This document shows positions 15,167 to 25,100 of a stretch of DNA of 64,000 nucleotides, piece after piece. The notes below the pieces were generated by a model. That model saw only the letters and a list, made by a program, of their open reading frames with translations, did no database searches and was not told the DNA's origin. The translations under genes and the position numbers were made by a program. Origin of the DNA: JADCRZ01 sp031399065 (GTDB lineage Bacteria > Bacteroidota > Bacteroidia > Chitinophagales > Chitinophagaceae); contig JANNOM010000075.1 of the NCBI GenBank assembly GCA_031399065.1, positions 60,255 to 124,254 on the forward strand, written 5' to 3'. The first letter of the stretch is position 1. Each line of letters begins with the position of its first letter.

Positions 15167-17746
15167 ATGGATCATCAGTCATCACGCGGTTTACAGGAGT
15201 TTAAGAATAATGTCGGCATTAAATTCCAGTTATATAATAGCCTGTTTACATCGCTCCCTTTTCACCGGATAGAAAAAACAGGCATCCTGTTATCCCTTCT
15301 GCTGAGCAACTGCGAAGAGGGGTATAAGAAAAAACTCAGCCCGGCACAAATTATCGAAGACTTTTTTCAGCGGTATACATCTTTTACCAACGACCAGGAA
15401 AAATCGGACCTGCTGTTCCGGTTCGTTCAGTATACCGAGCGACAGGTAGTGCTGTTCGATGCACTGGAAGATGCCGCTTTCCGGGAAGTGAATGATATGA
15501 ACGGCGTGGGTTCATTGAAGCAACTGGAGTCTGAAGTGATCAACAACGGGGCACAGGAAGAATTAAAGGAAAAGCTGAAAGATTTTGCGATACGACTGGT
15601 ACTGACGGCTCACCCTACCCAGTTTTACCCTGGCTCTGTGCTTGGTATCATCAATGATCTTTCCAGGGCTTTAATAGAAAATAACGCTTCGCAGATAAAT
15701 ATGTACCTGCAGCAACTGGGTAAAACCCCTTTTTTCAAGAAACAGAAGCCGACTCCTTACGACGAAGCCGTAAGCCTGATATGGTACCTTGAAAATATAT
15801 TCTATAATGCCGCCGGCAGGATCATGTCTTTTATCAAGGAACAATTCCCTGATGCCGTGAACCCCGACAACCCCATTATTGCCATGGGCTTTTGGCCCGG
15901 GGGCGACAGGGACGGGAACCCCAATGTAAAGGCTGATACCACGCTTAAAGTGGCCGATGCACTCCGCAGAACCATTATCAAGTGTTATTACCTGGACGTT
16001 CGCCGCCTTAAACGCCGGCTTACATTTAAAGGACTCGATACCATATTGAACGACCTGGAAGCGAAATTATATAAGAACTTTTTTATCCCCGAAGAAAAGA
16101 TCGATCTCACCCAGCAGGATCTCCTGGAACCATTGTTCCGTTGCCGCGAAATCCTGATTTACCAGCATAACAGTTTGTTCCTGAACTTTCTCGATAACCT
16201 GATTAACAAAATTCAGGTGTTCGGGCTGCACTTCGCCTCGCTGGATATCCGGCAGGAAAGTAGCGTACACAATACGGTACTGGAGGCTGTGGCTGATAAA
16301 GAAAACCTGCTTGACGGTAAATATGCCTCTATGAGCGATGACGCCAAAATAACCGCACTCATGCAGTTATCAGGTAAAGCAAACCCCGCCCTGTACGAGG
16401 ACGGTTTGATAAAGGACACGCTGGAATCGATCAACGCCTTACGTTCTATCCAGCAGTACAATGGAGAAGACGGGTGTAACCGATATATTATCAGTCAGTG
16501 CAATAGTGCCCTGAACGTCGTAGAAGTATTTGGTTTATTCCTGCTGAACGGATGGAAGAAGGAAGAACTCACCGTAGATATCGTGCCCCTGTTCGAAACG
16601 ATAGACGATCTGCATCATGCACCGGGTATCATGAAAACGCTTTATGAGAATATGGACTACCGAAGCCATTTATCAAAAAGAAAAAACAGGCAGACCATCA
16701 TGGTAGGTTTTTCAGACGGAACCAAAGACGGAGGTTACCTGATGGCCAACTGGAGCATCTATAAGGCCAAGGAAGAACTGACAGCCATATCCAAACAGTA
16801 TGAAATAGATGTAGTATTCTTTGATGGCAGGGGAGGCCCGCCGGCAAGGGGAGGAGGCAAAACGCATAAGTTCTATGCCTCCATGGGCAAGAATATTTCC
16901 AATAAAGAAATACAGTTAACGATCCAGGGCCAAACGGTGAGTTCCAATTTCGGTACCATCGACTCGGCACAGTTTAATATAGAGCAGCTTTTGAATGCTG
17001 GAGTGAGCAATGGCCTGTTCTCTTACAAGGAAAGAACGATGAACGAGCAGGAAGAGAAGTTATTAAAGGAGCTGGCGGAGGAAGGGTACAAGTCGTATAT
17101 AGCATTAAAAGAACATCCTCATTTTCTGAATTATCTGGCCAGTATAAGCCCCCTTAAATTTTATAATGAGACTAATATCGGAAGCCGTCCTGCTAAACGC
17201 GGAACTTCATCCAAACTCTCCTTAAAAGATTTGAGAGCCATCCCATTCGTAGGTGCCTGGAGCCAGCTTAAACAGAATGTGACGGGCTACTATGGAGTGG
17301 GCACTGCGTTACAGGCATTGGAGAAAAAAGGGCGACTGCCGGAGCTTAAAGTGCTTTACCGGAAATCGCTCTATTTTAAAACCCTGATGGATAACTGCGA
17401 AATGGCGATGAAGAAGTGTTTTTTCCCATTGACGCAGTTTCTTTCTTCACATCCCCAGTATGGTGAGTTATGGAATATGATATACGAGGAATACCTGCTC
17501 ACGCAGCGATATGTATTCTTACTGTCCGGTAATTCCGAGCTTATGGCAGATTACCCGGTAGAACAGTTATCGGTGCAAATGCGTGAGAGAATCGTGCTGC
17601 CGCTTACCACTATACAGCAATATGCGATGGCAAAAATAAGAGAGATGGAGGAGCAACTGGTAAACACACCACTCAAGGAAACATACGAAAGGCTGGTGGT
17701 AAGATGTTCTTTCGGTATTATAAACGCAGGAAGAAATTCGGCCTAA
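15167..17746 (+). CDS. ppc: Phosphoenolpyruvate carboxylase, divergent type
   Basis: Carboxylates phosphoenolpyruvate to oxaloacetate, the precursor of aspartate. It has 859 residues. Catalytic blocks visible are LTAHPTQFYPGS (about 145-156, catalytic His), GGDRDGNPNV (about 245), SDGTKDGGYL (about 520) and GRGGPPARGGG (about 557). The usual FHGRGG has Asp in place of His (FDGRGG), and the invariant C-terminal QNTG is replaced by IINAGRNSA, so this is a divergent PEPC, though the catalytic Arg is kept. It is divergent from thrA, which uses aspartate made from its product, and is followed by a strong terminator shared with the porin gene. Confidence 0.9.
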   Translation: MDHQSSRGLQEFKNNVGIKFQLYNSLFTSLPFHRIEKTGILLSLLLSNCEEGYKKKLSPAQIIEDFFQRYTSFTNDQEKSDLLFRFVQYTERQVVLFDALEDAAFREVNDMNGVGSLKQLESEVINNGAQEELKEKLKDFAIRLVLTAHPTQFYPGSVLGIINDLSRALIENNASQINMYLQQLGKTPFFKKQKPTPYDEAVSLIWYLENIFYNAAGRIMSFIKEQFPDAVNPDNPIIAMGFWPGGDRDGNPNVKADTTLKVADALRRTIIKCYYLDVRRLKRRLTFKGLDTILNDLEAKLYKNFFIPEEKIDLTQQDLLEPLFRCREILIYQHNSLFLNFLDNLINKIQVFGLHFASLDIRQESSVHNTVLEAVADKENLLDGKYASMSDDAKITALMQLSGKANPALYEDGLIKDTLESINALRSIQQYNGEDGCNRYIISQCNSALNVVEVFGLFLLNGWKKEELTVDIVPLFETIDDLHHAPGIMKTLYENMDYRSHLSKRKNRQTIMVGFSDGTKDGGYLMANWSIYKAKEELTAISKQYEIDVVFFDGRGGPPARGGGKTHKFYASMGKNISNKEIQLTIQGQTVSSNFGTIDSAQFNIEQLLNAGVSNGLFSYKERTMNEQEEKLLKELAEEGYKSYIALKEHPHFLNYLASISPLKFYNETNIGSRPAKRGTSSKLSLKDLRAIPFVGAWSQLKQNVTGYYGVGTALQALEKKGRLPELKVLYRKSLYFKTLMDNCEMAMKKCFFPLTQFLSSHPQYGELWNMIYEEYLLTQRYVFLLSGNSELMADYPVEQLSVQMRERIVLPLTTIQQYAMAKIREMEEQLVNTPLKETYERLVVRCSFGIINAGRNSA

Positions 17747-17761
17747 AATAGTTATGCAGAT

Positions 17762-17807
17762 ATAAACAAGAATCCCCACCGTTAGCCGGATGGGGATTCT
17801 TGTTTAT
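17762..17807. terminator. Bidirectional terminator between ppc and porin
   Basis: AAACAAGAATCCCCA (17764-17778) pairs with TGGGGATTCTTGTTT (17791-17805), a perfect 15-bp stem with two further pairs at the base. A-rich and T-rich flanks on both sides serve the two converging genes. Confidence 0.9.
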
Positions 17808-17826
17808 TAAAGTATAAGTTACGAGC

Positions 17827-18891
17827 TTAGAAAGCATACACTGCAGCAAGCGAGAACTGAGCCGCCGATTTGGTAGCTGCTCCATCGCTTTTAACGAACT
17901 GCTCCACCGATGCGTTATCTAACCTTACTTCAGGTATAAAGGTAAGTCCGCCTGCACTCAGCCGGCCGGAAAGGGTCACTGCAAAAACGGATTCGTCTGG
18001 TACCACACCTGAGAACACCAGTGGATCGGCGTTGTCAGTTTCCTTGTTCTTGAAGTATTCCGCTCTTACACCCAGGCCAAAGGAGGAGGTAAAGGCATTT
18101 TGCAGGTAAAGGGCTGCACCGGAATATCCACCATTATCATCTTTCAGCGTATAGCTGGCAGCATTTAAACCGATTTTGAAAGAGCTGGATATCTGGTAAG
18201 ACGTGGTAAGATCAAGCACCGTTCCGGATGTATAGGCTGCTGGTCCGCCGGCCGACTGGCCGGTAAGGAAGTTGAAGTAAGCACTCCATCCTTCAACAGG
18301 CGATACCATCAGCTGCGCACCGAAATGAGAAACTCCGTTGTTGTCTGTATAGGTGTTCCAGTCGTTAAACAAGCCGGCCATCAGGCTTACTTTAGGCGAA
18401 AGCGTCAATGTACCCTTGATACCGGCATTCTGGAATGGTCCGTTGGTAAAGAGATAAGAAGTAGAGTAGTTGTAGTTGCCTACAGGAGAAATAACCTCGT
18501 ACCCTACGAACGTACCCATATACCCCGCTGTCATGGTGAATTTGTCAGAAAATGCATAGTTCACATACAGGTTTTGCAGGTGAAATGAACTTCCATTGTT
18601 TGCTTCATCGGGAATGGATTGTGATTGTCCCCTGGGACCGAAAGATAATTCGCCTACAAAAGACGCTTTGCCGGTAGTTTTCTTTAGTAGCAGGTCGAGC
18701 ATACCAAGCGATACCGAGTTCTGATCGCTTGCAAAGCTGGTTCCGATGTTCGGGGTTTTCTGAAAATCATACTTGTAATAAGCATCTGCCGATCCGGAAA
18801 TTTCGAGTAGGGGAACTTTAGTGGAATCCTGTGCGAATCCTGCCAGGATAGAAGACATAGCGATAAAGGTCGAAAAAATCTTTCTTAACAT
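17827..18891 (-). CDS. Outer-membrane beta-barrel porin
   Basis: A 354-residue exported protein with a signal peptide (residues 1-20, MLRKIFSTFIAMSSILAGFA) and alternating hydrophobic strands throughout, ending in an aromatic residue (AAVYAF), typical of an outer-membrane barrel. The pattern resembles the OmpL-like porin-2 (BBP2) group: SADAYYKYDF near the N-terminus, YVNYAFSDKFTMTAGYMGT in the middle. It lies 104 bp downstream of amt in the same direction, which suggests a role in bringing small nitrogen solutes across the outer membrane. That role is inferred from context only. Confidence 0.78.
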   Translation of the reverse strand: MLRKIFSTFIAMSSILAGFAQDSTKVPLLEISGSADAYYKYDFQKTPNIGTSFASDQNSVSLGMLDLLLKKTTGKASFVGELSFGPRGQSQSIPDEANNGSSFHLQNLYVNYAFSDKFTMTAGYMGTFVGYEVISPVGNYNYSTSYLFTNGPFQNAGIKGTLTLSPKVSLMAGLFNDWNTYTDNNGVSHFGAQLMVSPVEGWSAYFNFLTGQSAGGPAAYTSGTVLDLTTSYQISSSFKIGLNAASYTLKDDNGGYSGAALYLQNAFTSSFGLGVRAEYFKNKETDNADPLVFSGVVPDESVFAVTLSGRLSAGGLTFIPEVRLDNASVEQFVKSDGAATKSAAQFSLAAVYAF

Positions 18892-18918
18892 TGCATTTAG
18901 TTTTAATTGTTAAATAAG

Positions 18919-18962
18919 GGTACAGCTCTCAAACCCCGGGGGATTTGGTTTAGAGCTGTACC
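18919..18962 (-). promoter_or_regulatory. Strong hairpin between amt and porin
   Basis: GGTACAGCTCT (18919-18929) pairs with AGAGCTGTACC (18952-18962), with an inner stem AAACC/GGTTT separated by a single bulged base. Only a weak T-rich stretch follows on the minus strand. It may be a leaky terminator or an mRNA processing/stability element between amt and the porin gene. Confidence 0.6.
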
Positions 18963-18995
18963 TTTTATGTATTTACTTAGAAAGAGACTGCAGAA

Positions 18996-20384
18996 TTATA
19001 ACTGTACGGGCTGAGTAGTTTCTACTCCGTTTGAGTGAACCAGTAATGTGCCCTGGAGATATTTTTCATTGTGCTGAGAAGCATCCAATCCTTCATCTTC
19101 ATCAGACTCGCTAACGCGGATCGGGATAATGAAGTTGATGAATTTGAATATGATGAACGACATGATAAAGCTGAAAGAAGCCGCTATCAGCATCGCTTTC
19201 AACTGTATAATAAAGAAAGAGGGATTGCCATAAGCAAGACCATCGGGACCCGCAGCGTTAATAGCTTTTGTGGCGAAAATACCGGTCATTAACATACCGA
19301 CCATACCACCTATACCATGACAGGCGAATACATCCAGTGTATCATCCAGTTTAGTTTTGGATTTAATATAAACGGCGATATTGGATACCAATGCCGTTGC
19401 AGCACCTATAAAGATACTTTGGGGGATTGCAACAAAACCGGCAGCGGGTGTAATGGCAACCAGGCCAACTACAGCCCCGATACAGAATCCTACAACGGAA
19501 GGTTTTTTACCTTTCAACACATCAAAGAACATCCATGATAAACCGGCTGCACCAGCTGCTGTATTGGTAGTAGCAAACGCAGAAGCTGCAAGCGCGGAGG
19601 AACCTACCGCAGAGCCTGCATTAAAACCAAACCATCCAAACCAAAGTAAACCGGTACCGATCAGTACATAAGGAATATTGGAAGGAACTGTTTCTTTATT
19701 AGTTAACCACGATTTACGCTGTTTAAGTACCAGTGCGCCTGCAAGAGCAGCGCAACCGGCAGAAATATGTACTACTGTACCCCCTGCGAAGTCAAATGCT
19801 CCCATTTTGGCAAGAAAGCCTTCCGGGTGCCAGCTCCAGTGCGCAAGTGGCGCATACACTAACAAACTGAAAAGAACGGTGAATAAAATGTAAGCGGTAA
19901 ACCTCATTCTTTCTGCGATGGCTCCCACTACCAGGCCCGGCGTGATGATAGCGAACATCAGCTGGAACATGGCGAATAAAGATTTGGGAATGCTTGTGGC
20001 GAATACCCAGGGTTCGCCCGAAGCTACATCTTTAAAGAATAGATGGGTCATCGGATTACCGATAATTCCTAAACCGTTTACAGTATCTCCAAAACAAAGG
20101 CTATACCCTACAACGACCCATAATACACTTACTACTCCTGCAGCCACAACACTTTTCATCATAGTGGAAAGCACGTTTTTGCGGTGTACCATCCCGCCGT
20201 AAAAAAAAGCGAGACCCGGTGTCATAAGGAATACCAAAGCAGTTGATACAAGAATCCAGGCAATATCTCCACCATTATATTTACCCTCATCGAAATTAGG
20301 TTCGGTTTTTACGAAAAGGGCGGCGATGGCAACAATTGCAAGGACCAGGAACGGCGCGATTTGCTTAAATGAGACTTTTTGCAT
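18996..20384 (-). CDS. amt: Ammonium transporter
   Basis: An inner-membrane Amt/Mep/Rh channel of 462 residues with about 11 hydrophobic segments. The twin pore histidines are H206 (GGTVVHISAG) and H356 (FACHGIGG); the periplasmic gate region is near FYGGMVHRKNVLSTMM. The C-terminal cytoplasmic tail (RVSESDEDEGLDASQHNEKY) is the part that meets PII proteins in other Amts. No glnK/PII gene lies beside it; an outer-membrane porin does. Glutamate synthase genes are next upstream, so ammonium uptake and assimilation sit together. Confidence 0.96.
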   Translation of the reverse strand: MQKVSFKQIAPFLVLAIVAIAALFVKTEPNFDEGKYNGGDIAWILVSTALVFLMTPGLAFFYGGMVHRKNVLSTMMKSVVAAGVVSVLWVVVGYSLCFGDTVNGLGIIGNPMTHLFFKDVASGEPWVFATSIPKSLFAMFQLMFAIITPGLVVGAIAERMRFTAYILFTVLFSLLVYAPLAHWSWHPEGFLAKMGAFDFAGGTVVHISAGCAALAGALVLKQRKSWLTNKETVPSNIPYVLIGTGLLWFGWFGFNAGSAVGSSALAASAFATTNTAAGAAGLSWMFFDVLKGKKPSVVGFCIGAVVGLVAITPAAGFVAIPQSIFIGAATALVSNIAVYIKSKTKLDDTLDVFACHGIGGMVGMLMTGIFATKAINAAGPDGLAYGNPSFFIIQLKAMLIAASFSFIMSFIIFKFINFIIPIRVSESDEDEGLDASQHNEKYLQGTLLVHSNGVETTQPVQL

Positions 20385-20691
20385 GTAGTTGTTGGTTTAT
20401 ATTATAAAATTGGAGATGTTAAAATACGAGCTCAAGTTACCGATTTTGTATATATATCAACCTGTGTTGTTAATATTTAATTAATTTTTATATTTATTAA
20501 AACATTTTTAATATTTCATTAAATATTGTAAATGATGCAATATATATTTAGATAAATATTAAATTTATTTTAATGATGTTTTCAATATAAATCTTATTCT
20601 TACTAAAGTAAAGGCAATTTGAAATAAAAATGCCCTGTTTGTATAAAAAACAGAGCATTTTGTATAAATAGTATATTTTTTTAATCTGTAC
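20385..20691. other. AT-rich amt upstream region
   Basis: Between the gltD stop and the amt start. It is strongly AT-rich from about 20450 to 20620. On the minus strand TTG then 18 bp then TAACTTGA (about 20431-20455) is a weak promoter candidate for amt. The gltD terminator occupies its right end. No coding frame is convincing. Confidence 0.4.
20621..20657 (-). terminator. Terminator after gltD
   Basis: On the minus strand TGCTCTGTTT (20657-20648), a 7-nt loop and AAACAGGGCA (20640-20631) form a 10-bp stem with one G-U pair, followed by TTTTTATTT. Confidence 0.82.
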
Positions 20692-22161
20692 TTATAATGC
20701 AATAAGACTTTGGTCCTTTGATTCAAGGATAGAAGAGCCCATCAGGTACTCATCTACTTTTCTGGCACATTCGCGGCCTTCGCTGATAGCCCATACCACG
20801 AGTGACTGACCTCTGCGCATATCCCCTGCGGAAAATATTTTTTGAATATTAGTCTGGTAAGCACGTTCGCCCGCTTTTACGTTTCCTCTTTCATCCAGCT
20901 CCACGTTCAGTTCGGTCAACAAGCCCTCGTGCTGGGGGTGTACAAAACCCATTGCCAGGAATGCCAGTTCGCAAGGTATTTCGCGTTCGCTGCCCGCCAC
21001 TTCAACAAACTGGGCCGGCCGGCCATCCTGAGTGATCTTCCATTCCAGGTCTACTATTTTAAGTGCCCGCAGATTACCTTTTTCATCTCCCAGGAATTCT
21101 TTTGTTGCCACTGCCCAGTGGCGCTGCGCGCCCTCTTCGTGCGAAGAGGTCGTTTTTAATACCATTGGGAAAGACGGCCAGGGCATATAATTCGTCCTTG
21201 AATCGGGAGGCTTGGGTAATAACTCAAACTGGGTAACGCTGGTCGCTTTATGGCGGTTAGACGTTCCCACACAATCGCTGCCGGTATCGCCGCCGCCTAT
21301 TACCACTACGTTTTTTCCGGTGGCAAAAATATCCTCACCTCCGGTCGCCAGGTTGTTAATGCGTTTATTCTGCTGCTTCAGGAACTCCATGGCAAAATAC
21401 ACCCCTTTAAATTGCCTTCCCGGAATATCGAGATTACGCGGTATGGTAGAACCACCGGCCAGCACGATCGAGTGAAATTCTCTGAGCAGGTCACCAATGC
21501 TAATGTTAACGCCCACATTGGCATTGCATTTAAACGTAACCCCTTCTTCCTCCATCAGCCGTATGCGGCGGTCTATCACCCATTTTTCCAGTTTAAAGTC
21601 GGGTATCCCATAACGAAGCAGTCCGCCCGGTGCATCGTCCCGCTCGAAAACGGTAATGCTGTGGCCGGCATAATTTAACTGCGCCGCGGCGGCCAGTCCG
21701 GCAGGGCCGGACCCTACAACCGCTATCTTTTTACCCGTTCTGATATTCGGATGCCTTGGTTGTACAAATCCTTTATCGAACGCAATTTCAATGATATGCT
21801 TTTCGATCTCTTCGATGGTAATAGGAGGCTGGTTGATGCCTAAAACACAGGCACTTTCGCAAGGTGCCGGGCATATACGCCCGGTAAACTCCGGAAAGTT
21901 ATTGGTAGACGTTAAAATATCGTATGCTTCTTTCCAGCTTTTACGATAAACGGCATCGTTGAATTCAGGGATGATATTGCCCAAAGGGCATCCATTATGA
22001 CAAAAAGGGACGCCACAATCCATACACCTGGCAGATTGCCGGTTGAGTTGTGGTTCGGTAAAGCGTTCCACGAACTCCTTATAATCGTTTACTCTTTCCT
22101 GGGGTGCCCGCTTCGACGGAAGCTCCCTGGTAAATTCTATAAAACCCGTTGGTTTACCCAT
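20692..22161 (-). CDS. gltD: Glutamate synthase small subunit
   Basis: The beta subunit of NAD(P)H-dependent glutamate synthase: takes electrons from NAD(P)H through FAD and [4Fe-4S] clusters to GltB. It has 489 residues. Cysteine clusters lie near the N-terminus (CMDCGVPFCHNGCPLGN, about 41-57, and CPAPCESACVLG, about 97-108). The FAD loop VVGSGPAGLAAA is near residue 148, and the NAD(P)H loop VVIGGGDTGSDCVG near 287. It follows gltB by 32 bp. Confidence 0.96.
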   Translation of the reverse strand: MGKPTGFIEFTRELPSKRAPQERVNDYKEFVERFTEPQLNRQSARCMDCGVPFCHNGCPLGNIIPEFNDAVYRKSWKEAYDILTSTNNFPEFTGRICPAPCESACVLGINQPPITIEEIEKHIIEIAFDKGFVQPRHPNIRTGKKIAVVGSGPAGLAAAAQLNYAGHSITVFERDDAPGGLLRYGIPDFKLEKWVIDRRIRLMEEEGVTFKCNANVGVNISIGDLLREFHSIVLAGGSTIPRNLDIPGRQFKGVYFAMEFLKQQNKRINNLATGGEDIFATGKNVVVIGGGDTGSDCVGTSNRHKATSVTQFELLPKPPDSRTNYMPWPSFPMVLKTTSSHEEGAQRHWAVATKEFLGDEKGNLRALKIVDLEWKITQDGRPAQFVEVAGSEREIPCELAFLAMGFVHPQHEGLLTELNVELDERGNVKAGERAYQTNIQKIFSAGDMRRGQSLVVWAISEGRECARKVDEYLMGSSILESKDQSLIAL

Positions 22162-22193
22162 TTTTATTAGCTTGACTGGATTTGCGTTGTAGT

Positions 22194-25100
22194 TTATTTG
22201 TTAATAGTTGCTGCTTCGCTGGATACACGTTCAGCCAATGCTTTCTTATAATCTTTCGGAAACACTTTTACAAAATTCTTAAGCTGGTTTTCGAAATCGC
22301 CCAGTATGAACCTGGCCACTGCGCTTCCGGTATAGGCAAAATGATTTTCTATCATATCTCTCAGCTCTGCACCATCACCGTTCAGCACGGGGTCGAGGTC
22401 TACCATCTCTCTGTTGCATAAAGAAGCAAACTGCGCTTTTACATCGTATACGTATGCTATACCACCGCTCATGCCGGCCGCAAAGTTTCGTCCGGTGTCT
22501 CCCAGTATCACTACCCGGCCGCCTGTCATATACTCACATCCATGGTCACCCACTCCCTCCACCACCGCCGATGCACCGGAATTACGCACGGCAAAGCGCT
22601 CCCCGGCCTTGCCACGTATATAGGCATTACCGGACGTGGCACCGTAAAAAGCTACATTTCCAATGATGATATTTTCCTCCGGAACAAATGTTGCCAGGTG
22701 AGAAGGATATATCACCAGCCGTGCACCGGATAGTCCTTTACCAAAGTAATCATTGGCATCTCCTTCCAGTTCCAGCGTTACGCCATGCGTGTTGAACGCA
22801 CCGAAACTCTGGCCTGCCGTACCATTAAATTTAAAATGAATAGTATCATCAGGCAGGCCTTTGGAGCCATATTTTTTCGAGATTTCGTTAGAGAGCAGTG
22901 TACCCGTGGTACGATCGGTATTTTTTATGGGGAAAGAGGCAAATGCTTTCTGTTGCTGATCCAATGCCGGCCTGGCCGCTTCCAGTAGTTTCCAGTCTAG
23001 CACGTCGGCCATGCCATGATCCTGTTGTTCTGAATTGTATAAACCGGTGAAAGCAGAAGCGGGTTCTTTATATAAAATAGGGGATAGATCCAGCTTACTG
23101 TACTTCCAGTGTTTAATATCCGGCCTTGCTTCCAGGTTCTCTGCCTGGCCTACCATCTCGTTCACTGTTTTATAACCCAGTTCGGCCATTATTTCCCTAA
23201 ACTCCTGCACCATAAAACGAAAGAAATTAACCACATGATCCGGATTACCGGTAAAGCGTTTGCGCAGCTCAGGATCCTGGGTGGCTACGCCTACAGGACA
23301 GGTATTCAGATGACATTTACGCATCATGATGCAGCCTTCCACTATCAGTGCGGCCGTTGCCACACCCCATTCTTCTGCACCCAGCAGGGTAGCGATAGCA
23401 ATGTCGCGACCGGTTTTCATTTGCCCATCGGCCTGCACCACCACGCGACTGCGCAATTTATTTTTTACCAGGGTCTGGTGCGTTTCTGCCAATCCCAGCT
23501 CCCAGGGTAGTCCGGCATGTTTAATGGAACTCATGGGCGAAGCACCGGTACCGCCGTCGAATCCTGCTATCAGTACCACATCCGCTTTGGCCTTCACTAC
23601 GCCGGTGGCGATAGTTCCCACACCGGCTTTAGACACCAGCTTAACGCTGATCCGTGCATCCCTGTTGGCATTCTTCAGATCGAATATGAGCTGCGCCAGG
23701 TCTTCTATGGAATAAATATCGTGGTGAGGCGGCGGGGATATCAGTCCCACACCAGGTGTGGAGTGTCGTACTTTACCGATCCATTCATCCACTTTATGTC
23801 CGGGCAATTGTCCGCCTTCGCCGGGTTTAGCACCCTGAGCCATTTTGATCTGCAGTTCATTGGCCATGGTCAGGTAATTGCTGGTAACCCCGAAGCGTGC
23901 GGAAGCCACCTGCTTAATGGCCGATTTCATGGAATCCCCGTTTGGCAATAATTCATACCGCAGTTCATCTTCCCCTCCTTCGCCGGTATTGCTTTTGGCA
24001 CCAATGCGGTTCATGGCGATAGCGAGCGTAGAATGGGCTTCATGCGAGATAGAGCCGAAACTCATAGCTCCCGTGGCAAAGCGTTTAAAGATGTTTTCTG
24101 CCGGCTCCACTTCATCGATAGATACAGAAGGCCGCGTACGTTTAAACTGGAAAAGGCTTCGGAGCGTCACCGCTTTTTCTGCCTGTTCGTTCACCGCTTT
24201 GGAATATTTTTTAAAGATAGCGTAGTCGTTCATGCTGGTGGAGTACTGCAGCAGGTGGATCGTTTGAGGATTGAAAAGATGGAATTCACCTTTGCGTTTC
24301 CACTGGTAAACGCCTCCTACGGGTAACAGTTCTACCGGGATATCCTTTTTGCTGAAAGCCAGGTGGTGCTTGGCCAGTATCTCCTTGGCGATCTCGTCGA
24401 GTCCCATGCCCTCTATACGGGAAGTGGCACCGGTAAAATATTTATCCACCACCGTTTTGTTGATACCGATGATCTCAAATATCTGGGCACCCTGGTAAGA
24501 TTGCAGGGTAGAGATGCCCATTTTGGAGAACACTTTCAGCAACCCGTCGTTGACGGCTTTTATATAGTTTTTCTTAAGATAGTCAACATCGATATCCGTC
24601 TGCAGCCGTCCATTAATCTTCAGATCGCGTATAGTGGAGAGAGCGAGGTATGGATTAATAGCAGTAGCTCCAAATCCGATCAGGCAGGCGAAATGGTGCA
24701 CTTCCCATACATCGCCCGCTTCCACGATAATGCCTACCTGTCCACGGAATCCCTTCCTGATCAGGTGATGATGTACGGCCGCTGTAGCAAGCAATGACGG
24801 AATGGGTGCATGATCGGAGTCTATCGCCCTGTCGGTAAGTATCAATACTTCAAATCCGTCCTCCACCGCGTCCACTGCATACCGGCAAAGCCGGTCGAGG
24901 GCTTTCTGTAAAGAGCCGGGTTTACCATCTGCCCGGAAATAGGTCTGTAGCGTTTTGGCCTGAAAAATACCTGTATCTATACTGCGGATCTTTTCCAGCT
25001 CGTGATTGGTGAGTACCGGTTGTTTTAATGCCACGCTATGGCATGCCAGTGAGTCTTCTTCCAAAAGGTTACCATTGTTACCTGCAAAAGTGGCCAGGGA

